64,000 bases of DNA from JACKDX01 sp964640175 (GCA_964640175.1 CAZXFW010000005.1:124001-188000); one strand, 5' to 3'; positions 35,058-44,903 are shown, numbered from the stretch's first letter. Numbers and translations: made by a program. Notes: a model not told the origin generated them from the sequence alone.

Positions 35058-36715
35058 ACGATTCTTTAAAGAAAGCCTTCGACGAATGGCGCTCTAATCT
35101 GGCTGTTTTCGAGAAACAGCATCCACCGCGAACGCGTAGCGTGTTGCTTTCACAGGAAAAAGACGCTGAATGCTTGTACACGCCGGCACACGCACCAAGC
35201 CTCTCTGGCGATTACGAGACAGCATTAGGATTTGCAGGATCCCCTCCTTATACCCGCGGCATACAACCCAACATGTACCGTGGACGCCTCTGGACCATGC
35301 GACAATATGCTGGATTTGGCGATGCTAAAGAATCCAATCAACGCTACCTTCATTTGCTCAAACAAGGCCAAACCGGCCTGAGCATTGCCTTTGACCTGCC
35401 TACTCAGATGGGTCGAGATAGCGATCATCCCCTGGCTCAAGGCGAGGTGGGTAAAGTCGGCGTAGCCATAGACACGTTGGACGACATGAGAATTTTGTTC
35501 AAGGACATTGCGTTGGACAAAGTCTCTACGTCGATGACCATCAATGCGACAGCATGTATTCTGTTGGCGTTTTATGTGCTCGTGGCTGAAGAGCAAGGCC
35601 TCGATGCCAAACATTTGCGAGGCACCGTACAAAACGACATTCTCAAAGAATACATTGCCCGCGGCACGTACATCTACCCCGTTGAGCCGTCTTTGCGAAT
35701 AACGCAGGACCTCTTTGTATGGTGCGCCGAACACACTCCACGCTGGCATCCCATTTCAATAAGCGGCTATCACATGCGTGAAGCGGGTTGTGATGCGGCG
35801 CAAGAAATTGCGTTCACACTTAGCAATGCCATGACGTATGTGCAATCTGCACGTGATGCGGGGCTCAGCAGCAACGTCTTTGGCAAGCAGCTGTCGTTTT
35901 TCTTTAATGCCCATAGCCATCTATTGGAAGAAGTGGCGAAATTCCGTGCCGCGAGGCGCATGTGGGCTAATTTGATGCGCACGCGTTTTGGTGCCACAGA
36001 ACCCGCGGCATGCATGTTGCGGTTTCATGCACAGACAGCAGGGTCAACCCTTCAAGCACAGCAGCCACTGGTTAACACCATTCGAGTCGCCCTTCAAACA
36101 CTGAGCGCCGTCTTAGGAGGCTGCCAATCATTGCATGCCAACGGTTACGATGAAGCGCTTTCGCTGCCTTCAGAAACAGCTGCCACGCTGGCATTACGCA
36201 CTCAACAAGTGTTGGCTTACGAAAGTGGCATCACCGACACCGTAGACCCACTCGGAGGAAGCTATGCCATTGAAGCGTTGACCGATCGGCTCGAACAACA
36301 AGCCCAACGCTATATCGATCACATTGAAACTTTGGGAGGCATGCCTGCTGCGATTGCACAAGGATATGTGCAACGTGAGATCCACAACACCGCCTACCGC
36401 ACTCAGCTCCGCATTGAATCAGGCGAGCAAGTGATTGTGGGTGCCAACCGCTTCAACGACACAGGAGCCCTTTCAGCAACGACCTCGGCTCAGCCCCAAG
36501 ACCGCACCCGCGCTCAAACTGAACGACTGCAAGCATTTCGCAAGCGTCGTGACGCTAAACAAGCAAACCGGGCATGCGATAACATCCGAGATCGCGCACG
36601 AAGCGACACCAACCTCATGCCTGCCATTCTCGAAGCCGCACGGGCTCATGCAACCTTAGGAGAAATCAGCGACGCCATGCGCGATGTGTTTGGCGAATAC
36701 CAGCCCTCTCTTTAG
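35054..36715 (+). CDS. Methylmalonyl-CoA mutase, large-subunit type (no B12 domain)
   Basis: A 553-residue TIM-barrel acyl-CoA mutase that interconverts methylmalonyl-CoA and succinyl-CoA. It has MYRGRLWTMRQYAGFGDA (substrate Tyr), QTGLSIAFDLPTQMGRDSDH, the CoA/substrate Arg in IARGTYIYPVEPS and the His in ISGYHMREAG, residues that mark true methylmalonyl-CoA mutases rather than isobutyryl types. The B12-binding domain is absent, so a separate small subunit must come from another gene. The MeaB/ArgK chaperone and an epimerase are also absent. It is translated from an ATGA overlap with a signalling protein, an odd partner. Confidence 0.9.
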   Translation: MNDSLKKAFDEWRSNLAVFEKQHPPRTRSVLLSQEKDAECLYTPAHAPSLSGDYETALGFAGSPPYTRGIQPNMYRGRLWTMRQYAGFGDAKESNQRYLHLLKQGQTGLSIAFDLPTQMGRDSDHPLAQGEVGKVGVAIDTLDDMRILFKDIALDKVSTSMTINATACILLAFYVLVAEEQGLDAKHLRGTVQNDILKEYIARGTYIYPVEPSLRITQDLFVWCAEHTPRWHPISISGYHMREAGCDAAQEIAFTLSNAMTYVQSARDAGLSSNVFGKQLSFFFNAHSHLLEEVAKFRAARRMWANLMRTRFGATEPAACMLRFHAQTAGSTLQAQQPLVNTIRVALQTLSAVLGGCQSLHANGYDEALSLPSETAATLALRTQQVLAYESGITDTVDPLGGSYAIEALTDRLEQQAQRYIDHIETLGGMPAAIAQGYVQREIHNTAYRTQLRIESGEQVIVGANRFNDTGALSATTSAQPQDRTRAQTERLQAFRKRRDAKQANRACDNIRDRARSDTNLMPAILEAARAHATLGEISDAMRDVFGEYQPSL

Positions 36716-36884
36716 AGTGGTCCTTGTTTAGAAACGTGTGGTTATCGATGATCAGCCAACGGCCTCCAGGGCGCCCAAGCGCAATCGCTTCATCGCCTGC
36801 TTCTGCCGCGGGAGTTGCAGCGATCACAACATCGCCCGAAGGAATGCTTTCAGGAGACGTCACCAAAAGCGGTTTGTAATCCAC
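36666..36884 (-). CDS. Possible short coding region, perhaps a frameshifted remnant
   Basis: A 72-codon frame starting at GTG, overlapping the end of the mutase gene. Its composition looks protein-like (SGDVVIAATPAAEAGDEAIA, GGRWLIIDNHTFLNKDH). A second open stretch just upstream in another frame reads HVHTLVLVEEKSTGRRHMLF. A single-base change near the run of Ts at 36892-36896 or the GG at 36886-36887 would join them, so this could be a broken gene of about 100 codons. Family unknown. It may also be chance. Confidence 0.3.
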   Translation of the reverse strand: MDYKPLLVTSPESIPSGDVVIAATPAAEAGDEAIALGRPGGRWLIIDNHTFLNKDHSKERAGIRQTHRAWRR

Positions 36885-36981
36885 GTCCGTCTAAAAAGCA
36901 TATGTCGTCGTCCGGTACTCTTTTCTTCCACTAGCACCAGTGTGTGCACATGCAACCCGAAGGAAGCTGCTCGAAGAAACC

Positions 36982-38646
36982 TCAGCTCTCCGAAGATGCC
37001 ACATCATCGGAATTCGTCTCCACATCATCAAATTCATTGGGGTTATCTTCGAATGCGGGTGTTCCTAAATCCGAGCTCTCAGCTCTGTCTTCCTGAGCTA
37101 CGCTGTCATCGCTGTTGTTGCGCTCGCGACGGTAATCGCGACCGCGTCGACGACGCCCTGAAGACGACCAGCCTCGGCCTTCGCGGGATTCTTGTTCTGC
37201 AGGCTGTGTCTCAAGCTCTACCGTACCACTCAACGCAGCCAATAACTCAAACTGAGGCAATGTCAGTTCTACACGCGTTTTCGTCAGACCAATCCCTTTG
37301 GTTTCCAGCGCCGTAGCCCACTCCATGCCATCAAACAGTGCACAAGGAGCCACTCCTGCCAGCGTGCATTCTTGCCTTGCTTCGGAGCGAACCATGCCGA
37401 GCGTGATGATCCATGCCGCGCTGGCTTGGCCATAGTGATGCAATGCGCCCCGAGTTTGTTCTATGAATGACTTGTCCACGTCCTGACCGTTTCGACGCAC
37501 CACAATTGCCAAGTGTGTTTCACTGCGCCCTTGACGAAGCACGCCCGCAAAATGAAGCTCATTCGCGGAGCTGCCAGGACGACGCACCGCACGAATGGAC
37601 GCCACACCTTCAGCATTGAGCCAAGACGCAATCAGCTCGGCAAACCCCGTCAATGGAAGTGCGCGCACTTGCTTCAAAAACAACTTTCGCACGGCGGCTT
37701 GCTGTTGCTCTGCACTACGTTGAACTTGACGTTCGGCGCGTAGTGCTTCGGAAGGAAGTAGCCAATCGGTAAGCCAAACGAGATCTCCATGCACACGAAA
37801 CCGCGGACGACGGCCTTCACGCTCTTGAAAGGCGTTATCTGCTCTCAGCGCTGCCGCTACCGTGGGAACCAACGCCTGTGCTTCGCCCTGAAGCCGCTTT
37901 CTTTGTACCAATTGCTGTGCAATCTGCTCCAAATCCCAGGACTGACGCTGGCTCATGCTGTCGAGCACGGCAAATACGGCGTCAGAAAGGCTTTTGCCGA
38001 TAAGGTCATCGTCCCCTGCCTGCCGCTGCCAATCGCCCGCAAGGTCATAACGATCCCTCGTTTCTAAGGGCTGAGCACGGCCACCGCCATTGTCACGTAC
38101 GGCTGCACTCTGGGATGTTCCATTCCCGCCCACAGCGCCTCCTCGCCCCGGGCGACGACGGCGACGGCGCCTGCCGCTTCGCTTGGCTTCTTGACGACCC
38201 TCATCCAACCCCGCCAAAATCGGCTCATCATCGTCGTCTTCCTCAGGGAAAAGCTGTGCTCCGGCCAACGCGCTTGGCTTCGCAGTTTCGTCTTCAACCA
38301 CAGGAGCTTCAGCCTGCTCCCGGTCATCGCTCGGCAAATGTTCTTCGATGTCGTGCATAATCAACTCGATATCCTCTCCCTCAGCACCATCGGCCGAGGC
38401 TGCAGCCAGCACGGCCGCGCTGAATTCCTTCAAACCAAACACCCCAGGTTTGACCTTAATAATGACGTCCTTGCTCCCGTCAGGCGTTTTGGCGAGCATG
38501 GCAAGCCTGGCACTCATCGTGACTTCAGGGGTTTTCCCTACATGGGATAGAAGGTTTTTCTCAATCGCCAGCTCAGTGATCTTTTTGTAGTGAAGGGGTC
38601 GGCCTGCCTGACGAAGCACGACCACGGCTGCTTCCGTAAAAGTCAT
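36982..38646 (-). CDS. HARE-HTH protein with restriction-endonuclease-like C-terminal domain
   Basis: A 554-residue protein. Residues 1-75 are a HARE-HTH winged helix (MTFTEAAVVVLRQAGRPLHY, LLSHVGKTPEVTMSARLAML, PGVFGLKEF), the domain of RNA polymerase delta and ASXL proteins. The middle is acidic with an Arg-rich patch. The C-terminal half, from about residue 330, resembles an Mrr-type restriction-endonuclease fold (ELIASWLNAEGVASIRAVRR, ELHFAGVLRQG, IVVRRNGQDVD, HHYGQASAAWIITLG). The catalytic D/E-QxK pattern is not clear, so it may be inactive. The very C-terminus is Asp/Asn/Glu-rich. AAGGA before ATG 38644-38646 decides the start. Role in modified-DNA recognition is inference. Confidence 0.75.
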   Translation of the reverse strand: MTFTEAAVVVLRQAGRPLHYKKITELAIEKNLLSHVGKTPEVTMSARLAMLAKTPDGSKDVIIKVKPGVFGLKEFSAAVLAAASADGAEGEDIELIMHDIEEHLPSDDREQAEAPVVEDETAKPSALAGAQLFPEEDDDDEPILAGLDEGRQEAKRSGRRRRRRRPGRGGAVGGNGTSQSAAVRDNGGGRAQPLETRDRYDLAGDWQRQAGDDDLIGKSLSDAVFAVLDSMSQRQSWDLEQIAQQLVQRKRLQGEAQALVPTVAAALRADNAFQEREGRRPRFRVHGDLVWLTDWLLPSEALRAERQVQRSAEQQQAAVRKLFLKQVRALPLTGFAELIASWLNAEGVASIRAVRRPGSSANELHFAGVLRQGRSETHLAIVVRRNGQDVDKSFIEQTRGALHHYGQASAAWIITLGMVRSEARQECTLAGVAPCALFDGMEWATALETKGIGLTKTRVELTLPQFELLAALSGTVELETQPAEQESREGRGWSSSGRRRRGRDYRRERNNSDDSVAQEDRAESSDLGTPAFEDNPNEFDDVETNSDDVASSES

Positions 38647-38882
38647 GTAAATTCCTTGTGTTACCAATCAAATGTGATGTGTTTTCGAGGATTGACATTT
38701 CGAGAAGGCGGCTGCGCGAGCGGTCCCTGGGGGGCTCGAACGCAGCAACGACGTCATGTTGACACCTTTGTATCATGTCACCTCGCAGAGGTTCGTATCA
38801 CCGCGGCCTTCGCGATGCAATGATACCTACGTTTACGCCCCCACGGATTGACTTCCTGAGGGGTTTGGGTAGGTTGCGGGGC

Positions 38883-39158
38883 ATGTCTGCCATCGATATC
38901 CGACGCACGCATACCTTAGGGAAAGAAGCCGCGCGCAAAGCCGCGGACGCCCTCAGCACCGAACTGGCGAATAAGCTTCAAGTTCAATCCAAGTGGAGCG
39001 GTGATGTGCTTAGCTTTGAGCGTCCAGGTGCCAAGGGGCAAGTGACTGTCAGTGACAATGACGTGCACGTCCGAGTTGATCTTGGGCTCATGCTCCGTCC
39101 GCTCAAAGGCGCCGTCGAAGCCCAAATCCAAAAATACCTCGACCGTTACTTGCAGTAA
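38883..39158 (+). CDS. PHA granule-region protein (PF09650-like)
   Basis: A 91-residue cytoplasmic protein: IRRTHTLGKEAARKAADALS, LANKLQVQSKWSGDVLSFER, RVDLGLMLRPLKGAVEAQI. This is the pattern of the poly(3-hydroxyalkanoate) system family found beside PHA genes. The actual role is unclear. The family is not limited to PHA makers, and no PHA synthase is in the window. The frame is open upstream to 38775, but the domain begins at the ATG 38883 and nothing before it looks conserved. Confidence 0.75.
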   Translation: MSAIDIRRTHTLGKEAARKAADALSTELANKLQVQSKWSGDVLSFERPGAKGQVTVSDNDVHVRVDLGLMLRPLKGAVEAQIQKYLDRYLQ

Positions 39159-39238
39159 CTCCAACGCAACGCGTGGCATAATAGCTTGATTTTAGGCTTT
39201 TTCTTGACCGTGATCTGCTCGCCTGCTACGTGCATCGA

Positions 39239-40225
39239 ATGAGCAACTACCTTGGAAAGCGTATCGGCGTGTTAATGGGGGGGCTAAGCCCCGAACGCGA
39301 CATTTCGCTTAAAACGGGCGAGTCCGTGTCTCAAGCATTACGGTCGCGTGGCTACGACGCCATCAAGGTGTTTGTCGATCGTGATATCGACCAGGTTCTG
39401 CGCCAAACTCCGATCGACGTTGCTTTCATCGCCTTGCATGGAACGTATGGAGAAGACGGTTGCATTCAAGGCATGTTAGAGGTGCTTGGAATCCCCTACA
39501 CAGGCTCAGGCGTACTGGCAAGCGCGTTGGCAATGGATAAGGTCAAAGCCAAAGAATTATTCCGGCTCTACAATGTGCCCACGCCACCTTATTACGTCAT
39601 CAAGCCTTCGGAGCTTGCCTCCATCGAAGACATTCATGGCTCGTTTGGATTTCCAGTCTTCATCAAGCCAAGGCATCAAGGCTCAAGTGTGGGCAGCTCC
39701 AGAGCCACGACGCTCACCGAGCTACGGCAGGGCTCTGAGCTTGCGGCGCAATACCAAGGAGACATCCTTGTAGAGCGTTATATTAAAGGACGCGAAGTCC
39801 AGGTCGGGCTTCTTCATGGTGAGCCCTTAGGCGCCATCGAAATCGAACCCAAGCGTGAGTTTTACGATTATCAAGCCAAGTACCAATCCGGACAAAGCGA
39901 CTATTACTACCCTGCCCGCCTGAGCGCCGCACGGTATCAAAGCGTGCTGAATATCGCAGAGCGAGCCAATCGCAGCGTGGGAGCCACCGGGGCCACACGC
40001 GTGGATATGCTCGTCACGGAAGGCGAAAATGAATACGTCCTTGAGGTAAACACGCTGCCCGGGCTTACCTCCAGCGCCAGCCTGCTGCCCAAGATTGCCG
40101 CAGGCAATGGCTATAGTTTTGAAGACTTGTGCGTGGCCATTTTGGAAGGCATTCCGCTAAGCGATGTCAGGACCGACGCCAAAACGCGTGATTCAGGACT
40201 GGCATCTACGCTCCATGCGACGTAA
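39239..40225 (+). CDS. ddl: D-alanine--D-alanine ligase
   Basis: A 328-residue ATP-grasp enzyme that makes the D-Ala-D-Ala end of peptidoglycan precursors. Motifs: RIGVLMGGLSPERDISLKTG, VDVAFIALHGTYGEDG, PYTGSGVLASALAMDKVKAK, FIKPRHQGSSVGSS, and EVNTLPGLTSSASLLPK for Mg-ATP. A GTG three codons upstream (39230) could also serve. Length is typical. It lies nine bases before metH. Confidence 0.94.
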   Translation: MSNYLGKRIGVLMGGLSPERDISLKTGESVSQALRSRGYDAIKVFVDRDIDQVLRQTPIDVAFIALHGTYGEDGCIQGMLEVLGIPYTGSGVLASALAMDKVKAKELFRLYNVPTPPYYVIKPSELASIEDIHGSFGFPVFIKPRHQGSSVGSSRATTLTELRQGSELAAQYQGDILVERYIKGREVQVGLLHGEPLGAIEIEPKREFYDYQAKYQSGQSDYYYPARLSAARYQSVLNIAERANRSVGATGATRVDMLVTEGENEYVLEVNTLPGLTSSASLLPKIAAGNGYSFEDLCVAILEGIPLSDVRTDAKTRDSGLASTLHAT

Positions 40226-40234
40226 ATACGGGCC

Positions 40235-43200
40235 ATGCGGCCGCCTTGGTTAGAACCTATCCTCAAACAGCGTATCCTTCTTTTGGATGGCGCCATGGGC
40301 ACCATGATCCAAAGGCATGCCCTGGATGAAACCGCCTACCGCGGAACACGTTTTGCGACGCATGACCACGCGCTCAAAGGCAACAGCGACGTCTTGGTCC
40401 TTTCTCAGCCTGAACTTATCAAAGCTATCCATACGCAATTTTTGGAAGCGGGCGCTGACATCATTGAAACCAATACGTTTACTTCTACAAGCATTGCGCA
40501 AAGCGACTATGGGTTAGAACGCATTGCCTACGACCTGAACGTTCAGGCTGCCCAAATTGCACGGGCGTGTACACAATTAGTTACGGAGCAAACGCCGAAC
40601 AAACCTCGCTTTGTTGCAGGTGCCATTGGACCCACAAATAAAACGTTGAGCTTGTCACCCGACGTCAACGATCCTGCGTTTCGCTCGGTCACATTCGACG
40701 AGGTTCGCGAGGCTTACGAAGAACAAGTGCGTGGACTGATCGATGGCAACGTGGATTTGCTCTTGGTGGAAACGATTTTCGACACACTCAATGCCAAGGC
40801 AGCCTTGTTTGCCATCCAAAACATATTTGAAGAAAAGCAAGTCACATTGCCTGTCATGGTGTCAGTCACTGTCACCGATCGAAGCGGCCGGACGCTTTCA
40901 GGACAAACCATCGAAGCCTTCTGGGCATCCATTGCGCACGCAAAGCCTTGGAGCATTGGCGTAAACTGCGCGCTAGGCGCCAAAGACATGCGGCCTTACA
41001 TTGCCGAGTTAAGCCGTTTGGCAAACTGCGCTATCAGTTGTTATCCCAACGCTGGCTTGCCCAATGCTTTTGGTGAATACGACGAAACACCCGAATCCAC
41101 AGGGTCGCAACTCCAAGGGTTTGCTCAAGATGGGTTGGTCAATATTTTAGGAGGCTGCTGTGGGACGACGCCAGAGCATATTGCCGCCATCGCGCATGCG
41201 GTCGAGGGGATAGCTCCGCGCACGCTTCCCATAACGTCTGAAACACTAAGCCGGCTAAGTGGCCTCGAACCTTTTACGATCCGAGAAGACTCCAATTTTG
41301 TGCTCATCGGCGAACGTACCAATGTCACTGGTTCCAAGCGGTTTGAACGCTTAATCAAGCAACGCAAACACCAGGAAGCTTTGGAAGTCGCACTGGATCA
41401 AGTGCGCAGCGGCGCCAACATCCTGGACGTCAACATGGACGAAGGCATGCTCGATTCTGAAGCAGAAATGACGTCGTTCTTAAATTTAATTGCTTCCGAA
41501 CCTGAAATTTCGCGCATCCCTATCATGATCGACAGCTCAAAATGGAGCGTTATCGAAGCTGGGCTCAAGTGCGTGCAAGGCAAAGGCGTGGTCAACTCGC
41601 TTTCACTTAAAGAAGGCGAGGCAGACTTTTTAGCCAAAGTCAAACTCGTACAACGTTATGGCGCTGCCGTGGTGGTCATGGCTTTTGATGAACAAGGTCA
41701 AGCCGAAACCGCTGAACGCAAGGTAAGTATCTGTCAGCGTGCGTATGCCCTCCTTACCCAAAAAATCGGCTTTAATCCGCAGGATATCTTTTTTGATCCC
41801 AACATTCTCGCGATAGCAACAGGAATTTCCGAACACAATGGTTTTGCCAAAAGCTACATCGACGCCATCAGTACCATCAAAGCCACCTGTCCTGGCGCAA
41901 AGATCAGCGGCGGCGTGAGCAACTTGTCTTTTTCGTTTCGTGGCAACGAACCGGTGCGAGAAGCCATGCACTCTGCGTTTTTGTACCACGCCATTCGTGC
42001 AGGCATGACGATGGGCATCGTCAACGCCGGCCAACTAGCGGTATATGAAGACATTCCTGAGCCACTTTTAGTACGCGTCGAAGATGTTTTGTTTAATCGC
42101 AGAGAAGACGCCACCGAACGATTGGTCGAATTTGCTGAGACGTACCAGGCCAAAGGTGCAACAAAAACGCTGGACCTATCATGGCGGGAAACGACCGTCG
42201 AATCTCGTCTCTCCCATGCGTTGGTCCATGGCATCGTGGATTTCATTGAAGCTGACACCGAGGAAGCGCGGCAGAAGTATCCGAAGCCCCTGAATGTCAT
42301 CGAAGAGCCATTGATGAATGGTATGAAAGTCGTCGGCGAATTGTTTGGTGCAGGAAAAATGTTTCTGCCTCAAGTGGTTAAGAGCGCACGTGTCATGAAA
42401 CGGGCCGTAGCGTATCTTGAGCCCTTTATGGAAAAAGAAAAGGACGCTGCGGGTTCCAGCTCCCGGGGTAAAATTGTCTTAGCCACCGTTAAGGGCGACG
42501 TGCATGATATCGGTAAAAACATCGTGGGCGTCGTCCTTGGATGCAACAACTACGATGTGGTGGACCTCGGCGTCATGGTGCCGTCCGAAAAGATTTTAGA
42601 AACGGCACGCGAGAGCAACGCCGATGCGATTGGCTTGAGTGGACTCATCACGCCATCACTCGATGAAATGGTCGAGGTCGCCCGAGAAATGGAACGGCAA
42701 GCTCTGGACGTGCCCCTATTAATCGGCGGAGCTACCACCAGCCGCCAGCACACTGCCGTCAAAATTGCACCCCAGTACCATGCCAGCACGGTACACGTGC
42801 TCGATGCCTCGCTTGTCGTCGGCGTGCTCAACGATGTGCTTTCGCCTGAACGCAAACCAGATTTTGATACTAAAAATCGAGCGGAACAAGCTCGGCTCAC
42901 TCGGCTTTATGAGCAAAAACGGAAAAAGCCTCTTTTGCCTTATGCGCTTGCCGTAGAACACAAGGAAACGATTACATGGAACGTAAATGACCTTGCGCAA
43001 CCTGCCTTTGTGGGGCGACGCCTCATTGACGACATCACCTTGGAAGACTTGGTCGATTACATCGACTGGACGTTCTTTTTCACCAGCTGGGAACTCAAAG
43101 GTAAATTTCCAAAAATCCTGGAGCATCCCACGTATGGGAAAGCCGCCAGAGAACTCTACGACAACGGCCGTGAGGTATTGGATCGGATCATCAAACACAA

Positions 43201-43918
43201 ACGCCTTACATTACGTGGCGTCTATGGATTTTGGCCAGCCCAAAGCGACGGTGACGACATCGCGATCTATGATCCAACCGATCCCACGCAAGCGCACACA
43301 CGGTTTTGCATGTTGCGTCAACAGCAAGTCAAACCCGATGACGATCCTTATTTTTGCTTGGCAGATTTCATCGCTCCCAAGGAGAGCGGATTTGTCGATT
43401 ACATTGGTGCATTTGCGGTGACTGCTGGCATTGGCGCTGAAGAACTCGCAGCTGAATACGTCAAAAACCATGACGATTACAACGCCATCATTGCCAAAGC
43501 GCTTGCCGACCGTTTGGCCGAAGCCTTTGCCGAATACGCACACCAACGTGTACGCCGCGAGTGGGGCTACGGCACCGATGAAACATTAAGCCGTGAAGAG
43601 CTTATTCAGGAAAAATATCGCGGCATCCGACCTGCCTTTGGTTATCCAGCGTGCCCTGATCACAGCGAAAAACTTAAACTTTTTGAACTACTCAACGCAC
43701 CCAGCATAGGCATATCGTTAAGTGAAAACTTTGCCATGCAGCCTGCGGCGAGTGTCAGCGGCATCTATCTGGCACATCCCAAGGCACATTATTTCACGCT
43801 AGGCCTGATCGACCGCGATCAGGTAGAAGACTACGCGCGCCGCAAAGGCTGGTCCATCCCAGAAACCGAACGATGGCTGCGCCCCAACTTGGGTTACGAT
43901 CCAGATGCCGGCAGCTAG
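40235..43918 (+). CDS. metH: Cobalamin-dependent methionine synthase MetH
   Basis: A full-length 1227-residue enzyme. The homocysteine domain (1 to about 325) has zinc Cys residues in IGVNCALGAKD near 245 and NILGGCCGTTPEH near 308-309. The pterin domain (about 345-610) has NFVLIGERTNVTGSKRF. The B12 domain (about 640-890) has the cobalt-ligating His in VHDIGKNIVGVVLG near 756. The AdoMet-activation domain (about 900-1227) has YPACPDHSEKLKLFELL. All four modules are in the usual order. It methylates homocysteine using methyl-tetrahydrofolate. It is not preceded by a recognisable B12 riboswitch; the gene starts nine bases after ddl. Confidence 0.97.
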   Translation: MRPPWLEPILKQRILLLDGAMGTMIQRHALDETAYRGTRFATHDHALKGNSDVLVLSQPELIKAIHTQFLEAGADIIETNTFTSTSIAQSDYGLERIAYDLNVQAAQIARACTQLVTEQTPNKPRFVAGAIGPTNKTLSLSPDVNDPAFRSVTFDEVREAYEEQVRGLIDGNVDLLLVETIFDTLNAKAALFAIQNIFEEKQVTLPVMVSVTVTDRSGRTLSGQTIEAFWASIAHAKPWSIGVNCALGAKDMRPYIAELSRLANCAISCYPNAGLPNAFGEYDETPESTGSQLQGFAQDGLVNILGGCCGTTPEHIAAIAHAVEGIAPRTLPITSETLSRLSGLEPFTIREDSNFVLIGERTNVTGSKRFERLIKQRKHQEALEVALDQVRSGANILDVNMDEGMLDSEAEMTSFLNLIASEPEISRIPIMIDSSKWSVIEAGLKCVQGKGVVNSLSLKEGEADFLAKVKLVQRYGAAVVVMAFDEQGQAETAERKVSICQRAYALLTQKIGFNPQDIFFDPNILAIATGISEHNGFAKSYIDAISTIKATCPGAKISGGVSNLSFSFRGNEPVREAMHSAFLYHAIRAGMTMGIVNAGQLAVYEDIPEPLLVRVEDVLFNRREDATERLVEFAETYQAKGATKTLDLSWRETTVESRLSHALVHGIVDFIEADTEEARQKYPKPLNVIEEPLMNGMKVVGELFGAGKMFLPQVVKSARVMKRAVAYLEPFMEKEKDAAGSSSRGKIVLATVKGDVHDIGKNIVGVVLGCNNYDVVDLGVMVPSEKILETARESNADAIGLSGLITPSLDEMVEVAREMERQALDVPLLIGGATTSRQHTAVKIAPQYHASTVHVLDASLVVGVLNDVLSPERKPDFDTKNRAEQARLTRLYEQKRKKPLLPYALAVEHKETITWNVNDLAQPAFVGRRLIDDITLEDLVDYIDWTFFFTSWELKGKFPKILEHPTYGKAARELYDNGREVLDRIIKHKRLTLRGVYGFWPAQSDGDDIAIYDPTDPTQAHTRFCMLRQQQVKPDDDPYFCLADFIAPKESGFVDYIGAFAVTAGIGAEELAAEYVKNHDDYNAIIAKALADRLAEAFAEYAHQRVRREWGYGTDETLSREELIQEKYRGIRPAFGYPACPDHSEKLKLFELLNAPSIGISLSENFAMQPAASVSGIYLAHPKAHYFTLGLIDRDQVEDYARRKGWSIPETERWLRPNLGYDPDAGS

Positions 43919-44025
43919 TCTTCGGATAATAGTTCCTGTTAGATCAAGAAGACATTCGCCTCAGACCTGGGTCTTCGTGTCCCCAAATCTTATTCTGGAG
44001 TCCACAGTTGTGCCGCACAGCATAC

Positions 44026-44031
44026 TATAAT
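44026..44031 (+). promoter_or_regulatory. Likely -10 box upstream of 44085 lipoprotein
   Basis: A perfect TATAAT lies 54 bases before the ATG at 44085, with no good -35. It also overlaps the possible TTG start at 44034, which makes that start unlikely and the downstream ATG the better one. Confidence 0.5.
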
Positions 44032-44084
44032 CATTGAAAAATTTTCAACGCCAACTTGGCACATTCTATGCATGCCTTTCGAGT

Positions 44085-44903
44085 ATGCGTTGTGTGAGTT
44101 GGTTAACATTGCTGTACGTCCTGAGTGCCTGTGCCGTAGAGCAGGAAGGTGTTGCAGCCGAACAAGATACCGAGGCGCTTGTACCAAACCCTTGGAGGGG
44201 GTTGGATGAAAGCCGCTGCGATGCCGCACTTAGCGCTTTGGAGCAAGAACCCAATTTTGCATCGGAGATTGCAGAACTTGGCAGCGTGATCACAGAGGAT
44301 GGTCAAACCGGCCGTTATCTGCTCTGCTCCAAGATTGCACAAAGCCTTCAGGCAACTTCCATTTCATTGGCCACAGCGACAGGTCCAGCCGGCGCAGGTG
44401 CTATTGGAAAACTTGTTGTGCTTGTCCTAGCCGGAGTGGCACTTGTCAGCCTAATCACAGTATCCGCTCCGTTGATTCGAAATCTACTCGGCAAGATGTT
44501 GTTCGATAGCAGTATTCGAGGGCAATCAGAGATTGATGCAGAGCAGTTTCAAATAGCCTTCGCACAGCTTGTCGCCACTCCGGACGAAGAGTTATTCCAA
44601 AACAAAAAAAACGCCCTGGGTCACGCTCTTCCTGAGTACATTAGGCATTACCATAAAACACCCGATTCGTTTCGACGTCGCAACTTGAATCAGTCGCTCT
44701 GCTACGCTGTGATGTTGGGAGACAACGCTGTGGCTCGGGATCTATTCGAAGGCGCCGTGACAAGCTGCACCCTAGATACCTTTAACTGCCAAGAAGCAGC
44801 CAGCGTGGCAAAGTCTAAGCTACAAACGATGTTCAAGGCCACTCCCACCGCAGGCCTCTATTTCAACCAATGCACACAAACCACCGGCTTAATTCTTCCG
44901 TAA
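44085..44903 (+). CDS. Lipoprotein of unknown function, probably C-terminally frameshifted
   Basis: About 272 residues from ATG 44085. A signal with lipobox VLSAC comes first, then a short acidic mature start. One internal hydrophobic helix (GKLVVLVLAGVALVSLITVS near residue 125) could span a membrane. The remaining region is mostly helical. The coding text seems to continue in the +1 frame after the stop at 44901-44903 to a stop at 45055-45057. That stretch has two further Cys residues. Family not recognised. The TTG at 44034 is less likely because it lies on the -10 box. Confidence 0.55.
   Translation: MRCVSWLTLLYVLSACAVEQEGVAAEQDTEALVPNPWRGLDESRCDAALSALEQEPNFASEIAELGSVITEDGQTGRYLLCSKIAQSLQATSISLATATGPAGAGAIGKLVVLVLAGVALVSLITVSAPLIRNLLGKMLFDSSIRGQSEIDAEQFQIAFAQLVATPDEELFQNKKNALGHALPEYIRHYHKTPDSFRRRNLNQSLCYAVMLGDNAVARDLFEGAVTSCTLDTFNCQEAASVAKSKLQTMFKATPTAGLYFNQCTQTTGLILP

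Noticed and set aside
38647..38882. tRNA-like sequence in the gap before the PHA-type gene
   Set aside because: Short stretches looked like a T-arm but no cloverleaf could be drawn.
40225..40235. B12 riboswitch before metH
   Set aside because: Only nine bases separate ddl and metH, so there is no room for one.
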